Source: Dyadobacter arcticus (GTDB lineage: Bacteria; Bacteroidota; Bacteroidia; Cytophagales; Spirosomataceae). From it: DNA of 64,000 nt. Shown piece after piece: positions 8,693-17,006 of this stretch (position 1 is its first letter; every line of letters begins with the position of its first letter). The notes under the pieces were generated by a model. The model saw nothing but the letters and a program-made list of their open reading frames with translations, did not search any database and had not been told where the DNA came from. A program made the translations under genes and the position numbers. The stretch is taken from positions 124,001-188,000 of the forward strand of contig NZ_JAASQJ010000003.1 in NCBI RefSeq assembly GCF_011762185.1. Direction: 5' to 3'.

Positions 8693-8700
8693 CAAAAATA
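8693..8700 (-). promoter_or_regulatory. Promoter -7 element for the RecD-like helicase
   Basis: Read on the minus strand, 8700 to 8693 is TATTTTTG, a full TAnnTTTG match 52 bases before the preferred ATG at 8641. No convincing -33 element was found. Confidence 0.4.
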
Positions 8701-8782
8701 TACTCAGAATTTATTGGACTTTAATGCGTCAATTCCATATATTAGGATCCCTTATTCTCACAACTCCCAAACCTAAACATCT

Positions 8783-9223
8783 ATGCTGGTACAACATGTA
8801 ATGGGCAACAAGCCTTTCAATGCGATTTGGTCGATAACGCAGGACAAGACCGTCTTTGAGGCACTGGAACTCATGGCCGAGAAAAACATTGGTGCAGTTT
8901 TGGTTCTTGAGAATAATGAATTGATCGGTATATTCTCTGAGAGAGATTATGCCAGAAAGGTTATTCTTCAGGGCAGGGCTTCGCGCGATACGTTGATCCG
9001 GGATGTTATGACCAGTAAAGTCATTACCGTCGAAACCGACCAGAAGATCGAGGAATGTATGCAGATTATGGCCGATAAGCACATTCGCCATTTACCAGTA
9101 AACAGGGATGGTATCCTGATCGGAATCATATCAATCAATGACATAGTTTCTGCTATCATCCATGAACAAAAGGAGCATATCAGCACATTGGAAAGCTATA
9201 TATCCGGAAGTCCTTACTCATGA
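8783..9223 (+). CDS. Two-CBS-domain protein
   Basis: A 146-residue protein made only of a CBS domain pair (Bateman module). CBS1 covers roughly residues 1-70 (DKTVFEALELMAEKNIGAVLV, then LIGIFSERDYARKV) and CBS2 residues 75-135 (VMTSKVITVETDQKIEECMQ, then IGIISINDIV). These modules bind adenine nucleotides and usually regulate a partner enzyme or transporter. No partner domain is fused and none is obvious next door. The gene has short flanks and is transcribed divergently from the helicase. Confidence 0.92.
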   Translation: MLVQHVMGNKPFNAIWSITQDKTVFEALELMAEKNIGAVLVLENNELIGIFSERDYARKVILQGRASRDTLIRDVMTSKVITVETDQKIEECMQIMADKHIRHLPVNRDGILIGIISINDIVSAIIHEQKEHISTLESYISGSPYS

Positions 9224-9247
9224 AACTGACATTTACCGAAACTTTTG

Positions 9248-9290
9248 AGCAAGGGCTTGCGAGGCAATAACGCTTCAAAAGCCCTTCCTC
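9248..9290 (+). terminator. Hairpin after the CBS gene (possible terminator)
   Basis: GAGCAAGGGCTT (9247-9258 region) pairs with AAGCCCTTCCTC (9279-9290) with a single C-C mismatch, and a GCG/CGC pair can form inside the loop. No long T-run follows, so termination is only a possibility. It sits just before the promoter of the next gene. Confidence 0.4.
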
Positions 9291-9303
9291 TTAAAATATC
9301 CCC

Positions 9304-9333
9304 TTGTCAGTTATGGCTGGATAGTTATCTTTG
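9304..9333 (+). promoter_or_regulatory. Promoter of the first NUDIX gene
   Basis: TTG at 9304-9306, exactly 19 bases, then TATCTTTG at 9326-9333 match the Bacteroidota consensus. The last three bases of the -7 box are the TTG that opens the longest frame of the next gene, so that codon would not be on the transcript. Confidence 0.65.
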
Positions 9334-9855
9334 CCCCTTCAAAAAATCCAGGCTTTGCAAACTGTTAAGGACGAAATCGGAGCTTTGTACGGAGGATCGG
9401 TGCGTGTTCGGGTTTGCGGTATATGTGTTAAAAATGAACGTATCTTAGTTGTTAATCATTCTCTTTACGGCAAAAATCAGTTGTTCTGGAGTCCTCCCGG
9501 TGGTGGGATTCAGTACGGTGAAACTGCGGTGGATGCATTGAAACGAGAATTTGAGGAAGAAACAGGTCTGAAGGTGCAGGTGGGATCATTGCTTTTTATC
9601 CATGAACACATTGGCCACCCGTTGCACGCCATCGAGTTGTTCTTTCGGATCGATTCTTTTGAAGGTACTTTGGTAAAAGGTTCTGATCCTGAAATAACTT
9701 CCGATGGCCAGATTATTGAAGAAGTAAGCTTTATGAGCTGGACTGAGATTCAGAAATTTGAAGAAAGCCAGCTTCACCGCCTATTTTCACTTTCAGATTC
9801 GCTGGAAGGAATATTCAATTTGGGCAACTACATTTCCGACTCAACGCGGGATTGA
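9331..9855 (+). CDS. NUDIX hydrolase
   Basis: Hydrolyses a nucleoside diphosphate linked to another group; the substrate is not predictable. The NUDIX box is complete: GGGIQYGETAVDALKREFEEETG near residues 55-77, with the REFEEETG metal-binding core. The coordinates give the longest frame, which opens with TTG at 9331 inside the -7 promoter box. Translation more likely begins downstream, at TTG 9355, TTG 9385 or GTG 9400, since the domain begins with VRVRVCGICVKNE. The DUF3822 gene follows 27 bases later on the same strand. Confidence 0.88.
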   Translation: MPLQKIQALQTVKDEIGALYGGSVRVRVCGICVKNERILVVNHSLYGKNQLFWSPPGGGIQYGETAVDALKREFEEETGLKVQVGSLLFIHEHIGHPLHAIELFFRIDSFEGTLVKGSDPEITSDGQIIEEVSFMSWTEIQKFEESQLHRLFSLSDSLEGIFNLGNYISDSTRD

Positions 9856-9882
9856 TCATCATAAAAATTATAACTTATCATT

Positions 9883-10788
9883 TTGGCAAATTCCCAAAAC
9901 CAGGTCATTGAGATCATTCCAACGCTATTGGTTGGAGATAGCACCTTTGATGCGGCAAGTATTCCGTTTTGCACATTGTGCATAGAAGTAGACGAACGTC
10001 GCATTCGATTGTGCATTGTGCGTGACGAAAACATGGAATGTATCTGGCTGGAAGATTATAGTTTTGATACCGCGCTTACGACCGCTGAGGTTTTTGAAAA
10101 GTTAAAAAGAATTTTTGCCGGACATATGTTATGGTCTTCGGCAAACTGGAAGAATGTTCGAATCTCGGTCAACTCACACGCATTCAGCCTGATTCCTAAT
10201 CTTCTATTCGATCAGGGCGCAACGCAAGATTACCTGGCTTTCGCTTTGGGAATGCCTATTGCAAAACACGATAAGGTGCTTTTTCATGAATTGCCTTTGG
10301 TTCATGCGCACAATGTTTTTAGCATTCCCGAACTTTGGTATGACTGGATCATCAATCATTTCGGCACTTCCAATATTACATTTTATCACTTGACAAGCTC
10401 ACTGATCATTGGCGCGTTGGTAAGTCACGTTGAGCAGCAGGAAATCAGAATTGCTTCGATTTATTTCGAGAAAGACCATTTCACGCTGGTTGTCAGCGAA
10501 AGTCAGCAATTGATTCTTTGTAACCGTTTCCGATATTCACAAGTGCAGGAGCTTGCTTACATCATACTTTTCACATTGAGTCAGCTCGACTTGCTCGCGG
10601 AGGAAGTAAAAGTGTTATGCTATGGTGAAATCTCGACCGCGTCGGATGTTTATGCTGAACTTTCGAGATTTTTTCCAAATTTGCAAATAGGGAACAGGCC
10701 TACAACATTGAAATACAGTACTCAATGTGCCGAAGTGCCGGGCCACAGGTATTTTGGTCTATTCAATACTTATCTTGTTTCATCCTAG
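9883..10788 (+). CDS. DUF3822 family protein
   Basis: A 301-residue protein of the Bacteroidota-specific DUF3822 family, of unknown function, recognised by its length, its position directly before coaD, and an actin/ASKHA-like strand pattern at the start (FCTLCIEVDERRIRLCIVRDENM). The start is TTG: upstream codons in frame are CTT ATC ATT and then a stop, so no ATG is available, and the first internal Met is past the first strands. The gap to coaD is 12 bases, which suggests cotranscription with coaD and the NUDIX gene. No catalytic motif is evident. Confidence 0.8.
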   Translation: MANSQNQVIEIIPTLLVGDSTFDAASIPFCTLCIEVDERRIRLCIVRDENMECIWLEDYSFDTALTTAEVFEKLKRIFAGHMLWSSANWKNVRISVNSHAFSLIPNLLFDQGATQDYLAFALGMPIAKHDKVLFHELPLVHAHNVFSIPELWYDWIINHFGTSNITFYHLTSSLIIGALVSHVEQQEIRIASIYFEKDHFTLVVSESQQLILCNRFRYSQVQELAYIILFTLSQLDLLAEEVKVLCYGEISTASDVYAELSRFFPNLQIGNRPTTLKYSTQCAEVPGHRYFGLFNTYLVSS

Positions 10789-10800
10789 CGTACCCACTTT

Positions 10801-11283
10801 ATGCAGCGCGTAGCATTATTTCCGGGGTCTTTTGATCCTTTTACAAAAGGGCATGAAGATATCGTTTTGAGAGGACTTCGGCTTTTCGATCAGGTGGTGA
10901 TTGGCATTGGGAACAATGCGACGAAGAAGCGATACTTTCCTTTGAATGTGATGAAGGAAATGATAGAAAAGACCTTTTCCAGTGAAAGCAACGTGATTGT
11001 GATCACTTATGAAGACCTGACTGCCCATACTGCCCGCGAAATTGGAGCGACATTTTTGCTCAGAGGCCTTCGGAATACCACGGATTTTGAATACGAAAAT
11101 GGGATTTCACAGGTTAACCGATACCTGTACGAAGAAATAGAAACTGTTTTTTTAATTACTTCACCTCTGCTTGCCCCAATCAGTTCCAGCATTATCCGCG
11201 ATTTGCACCGCTACGGTCAGCGTGTGGATGATTTTCTACCTTATTCCCTCTCCGAACTAGATAAGCTTAACCAGGAAAGCTAG
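10801..11283 (+). CDS. coaD: Phosphopantetheine adenylyltransferase
   Basis: Transfers AMP from ATP to 4'-phosphopantetheine, giving dephospho-CoA, the penultimate step of coenzyme A synthesis. The nucleotidyltransferase motif FPGSFDPFTKGHEDIV holds the T/HxGH signature (TKGH), and the second motif ISSSIIRDL is near residue 130. The 160-residue length is standard. The last gene of a probable operon with NUDIX and DUF3822, it ends one base from the stop of the convergent second NUDIX gene. Confidence 0.97.
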   Translation: MQRVALFPGSFDPFTKGHEDIVLRGLRLFDQVVIGIGNNATKKRYFPLNVMKEMIEKTFSSESNVIVITYEDLTAHTAREIGATFLLRGLRNTTDFEYENGISQVNRYLYEEIETVFLITSPLLAPISSSIIRDLHRYGQRVDDFLPYSLSELDKLNQES

Positions 11284-11284
11284 A

Positions 11285-11971
11285 TTACAATTCCTTGATG
11301 TTAGGCAATTTGCTAAGGCTATCCACAACATAACGGATAGAGCTGTAAGAATTGATGAGTAGTGATTTCGCTTCAGAACGAGTAAACCAATCCAGCTTTT
11401 CGATTTGTTCTTCTGCCTGCGGCTCCATTTTTGAGTCGTCGACACAATCTAGAAGGTACCATTTAGTCCTCTTCAGAATACGGTTATTATTCAGAGTATA
11501 AGTATGCCAAGTTGTACATATCTTTCCGCGGATTAATGCCTTAACGCCCGTTTCCTCCTCAATTTCCCTGACGGCAGCAATTTTCGAATTTTCTCCCTTG
11601 TCCAATTTCCCCTTAGGCAGATCCCAGGTTTTCCGACGGTACATAAAAAGCCATTTGCCATCCTTAACCACCACGCCGCCCGCTGCCTTGATCACTTTAT
11701 AATAAGCTTTGATTTTATCTTCAATTTCTACCTTCTCCTTTGTTGCCATTGTGATGGACAACATTTCATTGGGTAGTTCTTTTTCAAGAAGCTGGATAAC
11801 CTGGAAAGCAGTGGTAACTGTTGAGTTTAGAAATAAAATGTGGCCAAGAAGCATGTTTCTTCCTAGCTTTTCCAGCCTCAGATCAACGATCTGATCAAAT
11901 TGAGTCGTGTCTCCAGTCAGCTGATTGGTCCGTACAATTTTGAATGGACGGTCGTCAAAAAAAATGATCAT
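11285..11971 (-). CDS. NUDIX hydrolase with N-terminal extension
   Basis: A 228-residue protein whose second half is a NUDIX domain: AAGGVVVKDGKWLFMYRR, then the complete box GKLDKGENSKIAAVREIEEETG. The first 90 residues are a separate alpha/beta segment that I do not recognise; similar two-part proteins are common in Bacteroidota. The substrate is unknown. It is transcribed toward coaD with only one base between stop codons and no visible terminator. Confidence 0.9.
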   Translation of the reverse strand: MIIFFDDRPFKIVRTNQLTGDTTQFDQIVDLRLEKLGRNMLLGHILFLNSTVTTAFQVIQLLEKELPNEMLSITMATKEKVEIEDKIKAYYKVIKAAGGVVVKDGKWLFMYRRKTWDLPKGKLDKGENSKIAAVREIEEETGVKALIRGKICTTWHTYTLNNNRILKRTKWYLLDCVDDSKMEPQAEEQIEKLDWFTRSEAKSLLINSYSSIRYVVDSLSKLPNIKEL

Positions 11972-12019
11972 TTTTCAAATGGTACGTGAATCGATGCCAA
12001 AATTAAGTAAAGAGTTTAG

Positions 12020-12049
12020 TTTAGACAGAGATTATTATTGATAAATTTG
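12020..12049 (+). promoter_or_regulatory. Promoter of the CorC/HlyC-pyrE operon
   Basis: TTTA at 12020-12023, an 18-base spacer and TAAATTTG at 12042-12049 fit the Bacteroidota consensus with one -33 mismatch. The -7 box ends 23 bases before the TTG start at 12073. Confidence 0.6.
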
Positions 12050-12072
12050 TGTAAGTATCAAATAAAAAGTTC

Positions 12073-13377
12073 TTGGAACTCCTGATAATTCTACTTCTTG
12101 TGCTTCTCAATGGTGTTTTTTCCATGTCAGAGATCGCACTCGTTTCCTCCCGCAAATCTCGTCTTGAAGCTGCCGCCAAAAATGGAGATTCCAGTGCCAA
12201 AGCAGCATTAAACTTAGCCAATTCACCTACACGTTTTTTGTCCACAGTTCAGATTGGAATAACACTGATAGGACTTTTAACAGGTATGTACAGTGGCGAC
12301 AACATCACCACTGATTTCGAGCGAATGATATCTTCAATTGATATCTTAAAGCCCTACAGTCATTCTTTGGCAGTAGGCTCAGTTCTTGTTTTTATCACGT
12401 ATCTATCCCTCGTTTTGGGAGAATTGGTTCCCAAACGCATCGGTATGGCCAATCCGGAAGCGATTTCCAAGGTCATGGCCACGCCGATGAACCTGCTTTC
12501 TCAAATCACTGCACCATTTATTTCCCTACTTGGATTTTCCAGTGACCTTATCATTAAAGTGCTGAATATCAAGCAAAGTGAAAACTCCGTTACCGAAGAA
12601 GAAATCAAAAGCCTGATTCAGGAAGGAACTTCAGGTGGTGTTTTTGAGGAAATTGAGCAGGAAATCGTTCACAATGTTTTCCAGCTCGGCGACCGGAAAG
12701 TTACTTCATTGATGACCAATCGACAGGAAATTGTATGGTTGGACCTGGAAGATACCGTCGAGGAAAACAAGGCAAAAATATTCGATTCCCGACATTCTAT
12801 TTATCCAGTTTGCAGAGGAACGGTCGACGATGTGGTCGGGCTTATTTATGTGAAAGATCTGATTGCGACTGACATTGACGTGCAATTGGCAAGTTTGAAT
12901 GCAATTGTACGTGATCCGGTTTATTTGCCCGAAAGCAACAGGGCATACCAGGCTTTGGAGAAATTCAAGGAACAAAGGGTCTATTTCGGAATCATTGTGG
13001 ACGAGTATGGCGGGTTATTGGGAGTACTCACCATGCACGATATTATGGATGCATTGGTCGGTGATATTTCAGAGGATATTGAAGAAGCATCTGAAATTGT
13101 GAAGCGTGAAGATGGCAGCTATCTCGTGGACGCCCAATTGCCCTTCGACGATTTTTCGCAATATTTTAATATCAATATTCCGGACACCGAGCGGCGGGAA
13201 CTTGTGGGCTTCAATACCGTAGGCGGATTTGTATTGCACATTCTTAAAAACATTCCCAAAGTCGGAGAACAGTTTAAGTGGAAGCATTTCGACTTCGAGG
13301 TAGTGGACATGGATCGTAGCAGAATTGATAAGTTATTAGTCATTAATCACCTTAAAAAAGAGGAATCAGAATCGTAA
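12073..13377 (+). CDS. CorC/HlyC family membrane protein (CNNM-type transporter or magnesium/cobalt efflux)
   Basis: A 434-residue membrane protein of the DUF21-CBS-CorC_HlyC architecture. The DUF21 membrane domain covers about residues 1-190 (first helix ELLIILLLVLLNGVFSMSE), CBS pair about 210-330 (RKVTSLMTNRQEIVWLDLED and VYFGIIVDEYGGLLGVLT), and the CorC_HlyC domain from about 345 to the end. The family is linked to Mg2+/Co2+ export; the label hemolysin is historical. The TTG start is well supported: the only upstream codons in frame lead directly to a stop, and an ATG start at Met18 would remove the first membrane helix. pyrE follows after two bases. Confidence 0.93.
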   Translation: MELLIILLLVLLNGVFSMSEIALVSSRKSRLEAAAKNGDSSAKAALNLANSPTRFLSTVQIGITLIGLLTGMYSGDNITTDFERMISSIDILKPYSHSLAVGSVLVFITYLSLVLGELVPKRIGMANPEAISKVMATPMNLLSQITAPFISLLGFSSDLIIKVLNIKQSENSVTEEEIKSLIQEGTSGGVFEEIEQEIVHNVFQLGDRKVTSLMTNRQEIVWLDLEDTVEENKAKIFDSRHSIYPVCRGTVDDVVGLIYVKDLIATDIDVQLASLNAIVRDPVYLPESNRAYQALEKFKEQRVYFGIIVDEYGGLLGVLTMHDIMDALVGDISEDIEEASEIVKREDGSYLVDAQLPFDDFSQYFNINIPDTERRELVGFNTVGGFVLHILKNIPKVGEQFKWKHFDFEVVDMDRSRIDKLLVINHLKKEESES

Positions 13378-13379
13378 CA

Positions 13380-14021
13380 ATGCTGACTAACCAGGATATA
13401 AATAAGAGAATAGCTGAATTGCTGCTCGAAGCCCAGGCAATTAAATTAAGCCCCGAAAAACCCTTTCAATGGAGCTCTGGCTGGCTTTCGCCGATTTACT
13501 GCGACAACAGGGTTGCATTATCCTATCCGGATACGAGGACATTCATCAAAAAGACGCTAGCCGAACTGATAAGAAGAGAATATCCGCATGTTCATGCAGT
13601 GGTAGGAGTGGCTACCGGCGGTATTGCACAGGGCGCCCTGGTCGCAGACTTACTTGAACTTCCTTTCGCTTACGTGCGTCCCGAACCTAAGAAACATGGG
13701 ATGGGCAACCAAATCGAGGGCAGGCTTGAAAAAGGGCAGTCCGTTATCATACTGGAAGATCTCATTTCCACGGGCGGTAGTTCATTAAAAGTGGTGGATG
13801 TACTGCGGGAAGCTGGTATTGAAGTAGCGGGTATGATTGCGATTTTCACCTACGGCTTCGAGATTGCCGAAAACAATTTCAATGAAAAAAATGTAAAGCT
13901 CAGCACCATAAGCAATTATAATGCATTGATTGAAGTGGCATTAGAGCATAATTACATCAATGCTTCTAATTTGGAAAGCCTGAGCGCCTGGCGTTTGGCT
14001 CCGGAAAGCTGGGGCAAATAG
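13380..14021 (+). CDS. pyrE: Orotate phosphoribosyltransferase
   Basis: Joins orotate and PRPP to give OMP in pyrimidine synthesis. The 213-residue protein has the PRPP-binding loop VIILEDLISTGGSSLKVVD near residue 122, and the N-terminal FQWSSGWLSPIYCDNR is a typical OPRT orotate-site segment. The gap from the preceding membrane-protein gene is two bases, so it is translated as part of the same operon. No attenuator or terminator was seen in the 87-base gap to the next gene. Confidence 0.96.
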   Translation: MLTNQDINKRIAELLLEAQAIKLSPEKPFQWSSGWLSPIYCDNRVALSYPDTRTFIKKTLAELIRREYPHVHAVVGVATGGIAQGALVADLLELPFAYVRPEPKKHGMGNQIEGRLEKGQSVIILEDLISTGGSSLKVVDVLREAGIEVAGMIAIFTYGFEIAENNFNEKNVKLSTISNYNALIEVALEHNYINASNLESLSAWRLAPESWGK

Positions 14022-14108
14022 GCGTTCGGTTTTCTTCTACAAGTTATATCCTTCCCGCCCAAATATCTTTATATTGTATCCAAATTCGGATCTTTTTCAC
14101 CACGATGA

Positions 14109-16205
14109 ATGATAGATGTTGCCTATCCCTACTTTGATACTAATCTGAGTTGGCTGTCTAATAATTACCGACTATTATTGGAGGCCAACGATGAAACGGT
14201 ACCTGTGAGGGAACGACTGCGGTTTCTTGGAATCTACGCTTACCAGACGAAAGAGTTTTTCAGGGTACGCGTTCCGAACCTGCTGGCAATGGCAGAGGTG
14301 AGCAATGACATTCGCACCAAGCTGAACCTTTTTCCCGAGTCACTTCTTGAACATATATATGAAACCGTTGAAAATCAGCTGACTGAATTCAACGAAATAC
14401 TCGTTTCGGGTATTTTGCCAGCGCTGATTGAGCAGGGGGTGCACCTATATTATAGGGAACCCTTTGCGCCCGATCATCAACCCTATTTACGCAAATTTTT
14501 TATTGACAAGGTGTTCCGATGTCTCCAGCCTGTTTTTCTCGATAGCAGACGCAGTTCTAAGACGCCCGTATTTGAGTCCAAACAATTGTACCTGGTAGTA
14601 AGGCTTCAGCATCGTGAAGATTCAGAGGAGGATTGGTACGCCTCCGTAAATGTGCCTTTTGAGCCATTTGGGCGTTTTCTGGAATTACCTGAATTGGATG
14701 GAAAGCGACATGTGGCTTTTCTTGAAGATGTAATTAGGGAAAATCTTCCATTATTATTTCCAGGCTACGACATTCTTGAAAGCTATGCAATCAGAGTTGA
14801 AAGGGAAACCGAGCTTTCCATTGAGGATGAATATCCGATGCAGCTTGCACAACGGATATTGAAGCAGCTTGAAAAACGGAACTTCATTCAGCCATCCCAG
14901 TATTTTTACGAGTCGGGAATGCCGCTTTACATGCGGGAATACCTGGTCAATAAGGTTGCGATCCCCATGAATGAGTTTCATGAGCGGGGCGACTACATTT
15001 ACATGCAAGACTTGGGCAAATTCCCAATGCTGTCCAAACGACTCGATTATCCATATCAGCGACCGGTTCAAAATCCTGACTTTGATGAGTACACGTCGAT
15101 TTTCGAGTCTATCCAAACGGCCGATCAGTTGTTGCATTTGCCATATCAATCTTACGAGCCCATAGTTCGGTTTTTTAACGAAGCCGCAGTCGATCCTCAT
15201 GTTCGTGAAATACACGTATCTCTTTATAAAATCAGCCCCAACTCTTTCATTCTTAATTCATTGATCAGCGCTTCCAGAAATGGCAAAAGAGTGACTACTT
15301 ATGTTGAGCTGAATACAAAAATGGATATTCAGGAAAATCTCCAATGGTCCAAGAAAATGAGGGATGCGGGGGTCAAGATTATTTTGAGTGTTCCCGGTCT
15401 GAAAGTCCATGCAAAAATGGCGCTCGTAAAGCGGAAAGTCCAAAAAGGTTGGGAGCGTTATGCGTTTTTGGGAACAGGCGGTTTTTACAGATTAACCAGC
15501 AGGGAAATTGTTGACCATGCATTGCTGACTAATCACAGGGAACTTACCAATGAACTGGAATTACTCTTTGGTTATTTGTCTACCCAGGATGAGCCCAAAA
15601 AATATAAATATCTGCCGTTCAATTTTTTGCAGGTAACTCAATTCACACTCCAGAAAAAATTGTTGGAACTGATCGACCGCGAAATTGCCAATTGCAATGC
15701 CGGACTTAAATCCTTTGTTACCATCAAGATCAATCAGTTGCAAGACCATTTATTGATCGACAAGCTTTATCAGGCCGGCCAGGCGGGCGTTCCGGTGCAT
15801 GTGATTGTGAGTGAAAGTTGCGGATTAATATCAGGCTTACCGTCCCTGAGTGATAACATTGTCGTGAGCAGGCACGTGGACAGGTATATTGAGAATACAA
15901 GGATATTCCATTTCGGCAACCGTGGAAATGACGAGATCTTTCTGACTTCGTGCGACTGGACGCACCGAAACCTTCACCGACGCATTGACATCTGCTTTCC
16001 GGTGCTAGACGAAAGCTTGAAAAACCAGATGCGGATGGTGCTGCGAAATTATGCAAATGATAACCAGAAATCAGTCCGGCTTGACCTGTACCAAAACAAT
16101 TTGCGCATTGCCGAAGATTCAAAAGGCAAAGTGCGGGCTCAGGACGCTAATTACCGATTAGTGGAGAAAATTGAGAAAAATGGACCTACCCGTAAAGCGG
16201 AATAA
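14109..16205 (+). CDS. PPK1-like protein with a degenerate active site
   Basis: A 698-residue, full-length relative of polyphosphate kinase 1 (normal length near 690), with N domain, head domain and two phospholipase-D-like catalytic domains in order. Aligning by eye to recalled E. coli PPK1 with equal spacing: the phosphohistidine is kept (KVHAKM, His434 = E. coli His435), but Asn45 is Gln46, Arg375 is Lys374, Arg405 is Lys404, Tyr468 is Ile467, Arg564 is Ser568 and His592 is Asn596. ATP and metal ligands are thus mostly lost, while the fold remains. ATG at 14109 starts the frame; another ATG at 14105 is in a different frame. It is either an inactive paralogue, a regulator, or an enzyme with altered chemistry. 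A canonical ppk elsewhere in the genome is expected but not visible here. Confidence 0.88.
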   Translation: MIDVAYPYFDTNLSWLSNNYRLLLEANDETVPVRERLRFLGIYAYQTKEFFRVRVPNLLAMAEVSNDIRTKLNLFPESLLEHIYETVENQLTEFNEILVSGILPALIEQGVHLYYREPFAPDHQPYLRKFFIDKVFRCLQPVFLDSRRSSKTPVFESKQLYLVVRLQHREDSEEDWYASVNVPFEPFGRFLELPELDGKRHVAFLEDVIRENLPLLFPGYDILESYAIRVERETELSIEDEYPMQLAQRILKQLEKRNFIQPSQYFYESGMPLYMREYLVNKVAIPMNEFHERGDYIYMQDLGKFPMLSKRLDYPYQRPVQNPDFDEYTSIFESIQTADQLLHLPYQSYEPIVRFFNEAAVDPHVREIHVSLYKISPNSFILNSLISASRNGKRVTTYVELNTKMDIQENLQWSKKMRDAGVKIILSVPGLKVHAKMALVKRKVQKGWERYAFLGTGGFYRLTSREIVDHALLTNHRELTNELELLFGYLSTQDEPKKYKYLPFNFLQVTQFTLQKKLLELIDREIANCNAGLKSFVTIKINQLQDHLLIDKLYQAGQAGVPVHVIVSESCGLISGLPSLSDNIVVSRHVDRYIENTRIFHFGNRGNDEIFLTSCDWTHRNLHRRIDICFPVLDESLKNQMRMVLRNYANDNQKSVRLDLYQNNLRIAEDSKGKVRAQDANYRLVEKIEKNGPTRKAE

Positions 16206-16338
16206 GCAAATTTAACGGTTAAAAAAAATTTTTCACCGGTAAAATTTTGTAATCTGGCCCTGCATTTGACAGACGCTGTTTGTAGTAAAAAAATAGAAAT
16301 TTGAAGTAGCATTTTTACAAATTGGGTGTCCAATGCCC

Positions 16339-16369
16339 TTGAGACATAAGGACTATATGTTTATATTTG
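16339..16369 (+). promoter_or_regulatory. Promoter of the TetR-type regulator
   Basis: TTG at 16339-16341, a 20-base spacer and TATATTTG at 16362-16369 match the Bacteroidota consensus. It lies 43 bases before the ATG at 16413. A TetR operator would be expected to overlap it, but no perfect palindrome is evident. Confidence 0.7.
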
Positions 16370-16412
16370 AAAGTATAAGATTCTGACTCAATCATAAAAG
16401 ATACATTGTAGC

Positions 16413-17006
16413 ATGGGAATAGTGGAACGAAGAGAACGGCTTAAAATACAGGTGCGTTCAGATATCGTTAAAACAGCAAAGGATATCGCCCGGCAAGACG
16501 GGTGGACCGCTGTTTCGATTCGCAAAATTGCTGACGTGATTGAGTACAGCCCGCCGATTATCTACGAATATTTCGATAGCAAAGACAAACTACTGGAAGC
16601 AATCCGAATTGAAGGGTTTGACTATCTTCAGTCTGAGTTTGTCAAAATAAAAGGACATTTTAGCAACCCTCAAAAACAGTTGGTTGAGGTTGCGCAAAGC
16701 ATATGGCATTTTGCGGTAGAAAACCCGGAAGTTTTCCAGGTCATGTTCAATCTGGATGGTGCCTATTGCGATTCCAAAAAAGCCTATTCTCAGGCGATGA
16801 GCATCAGGGGAAATCCTGTTTGGGAAATGATTGCAGGCCTTCGCCCCAAATCCGGCGAGGCGGTTACTAAAACTTACTATGAATGGTGGTGCCTTACCTA
16901 TGGTTTTGTAAGCATTACCATGACTACGCAACCACATTCTGCCTTTCCTCAGGCAGAGCCTGTTTACATGGAAGGCATCCGGAGGTTCATCCGGAGTATT
17001 ATGTAA
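16413..17006 (+). CDS. TetR/AcrR family transcriptional regulator
   Basis: A 197-residue TetR-type repressor. Residues 15-62 form the helix-turn-helix domain (IVKTAKDIARQDGWTAVSI, then KIADVIEYSPPIIYEYF with the recognition helix), and the C-terminal part is a WHG-type ligand domain containing WHFAVENPEVFQVMF. The ligand and target are unknown; no efflux pump or other typical target lies next to it. It has its own promoter. Its end overlaps the convergent cysE by 8 bases. Confidence 0.92.
   Translation: MGIVERRERLKIQVRSDIVKTAKDIARQDGWTAVSIRKIADVIEYSPPIIYEYFDSKDKLLEAIRIEGFDYLQSEFVKIKGHFSNPQKQLVEVAQSIWHFAVENPEVFQVMFNLDGAYCDSKKAYSQAMSIRGNPVWEMIAGLRPKSGEAVTKTYYEWWCLTYGFVSITMTTQPHSAFPQAEPVYMEGIRRFIRSIM

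Noticed and set aside
8641-8695. Longer start for the RecD-like helicase (MYLKGYF)
   Set aside because: A TATTTTTG promoter box lies at 8693-8700 on the minus strand, so the longer start would precede the transcript, and the first 18 residues do not look like family sequence.
16206-16412. Possible terminator hairpin after the PPK1-like gene
   Set aside because: AT-rich sequence with AACGGTTAAAA and TTTTTCACCGG can form only weak, imperfect pairs, so no terminator is called.
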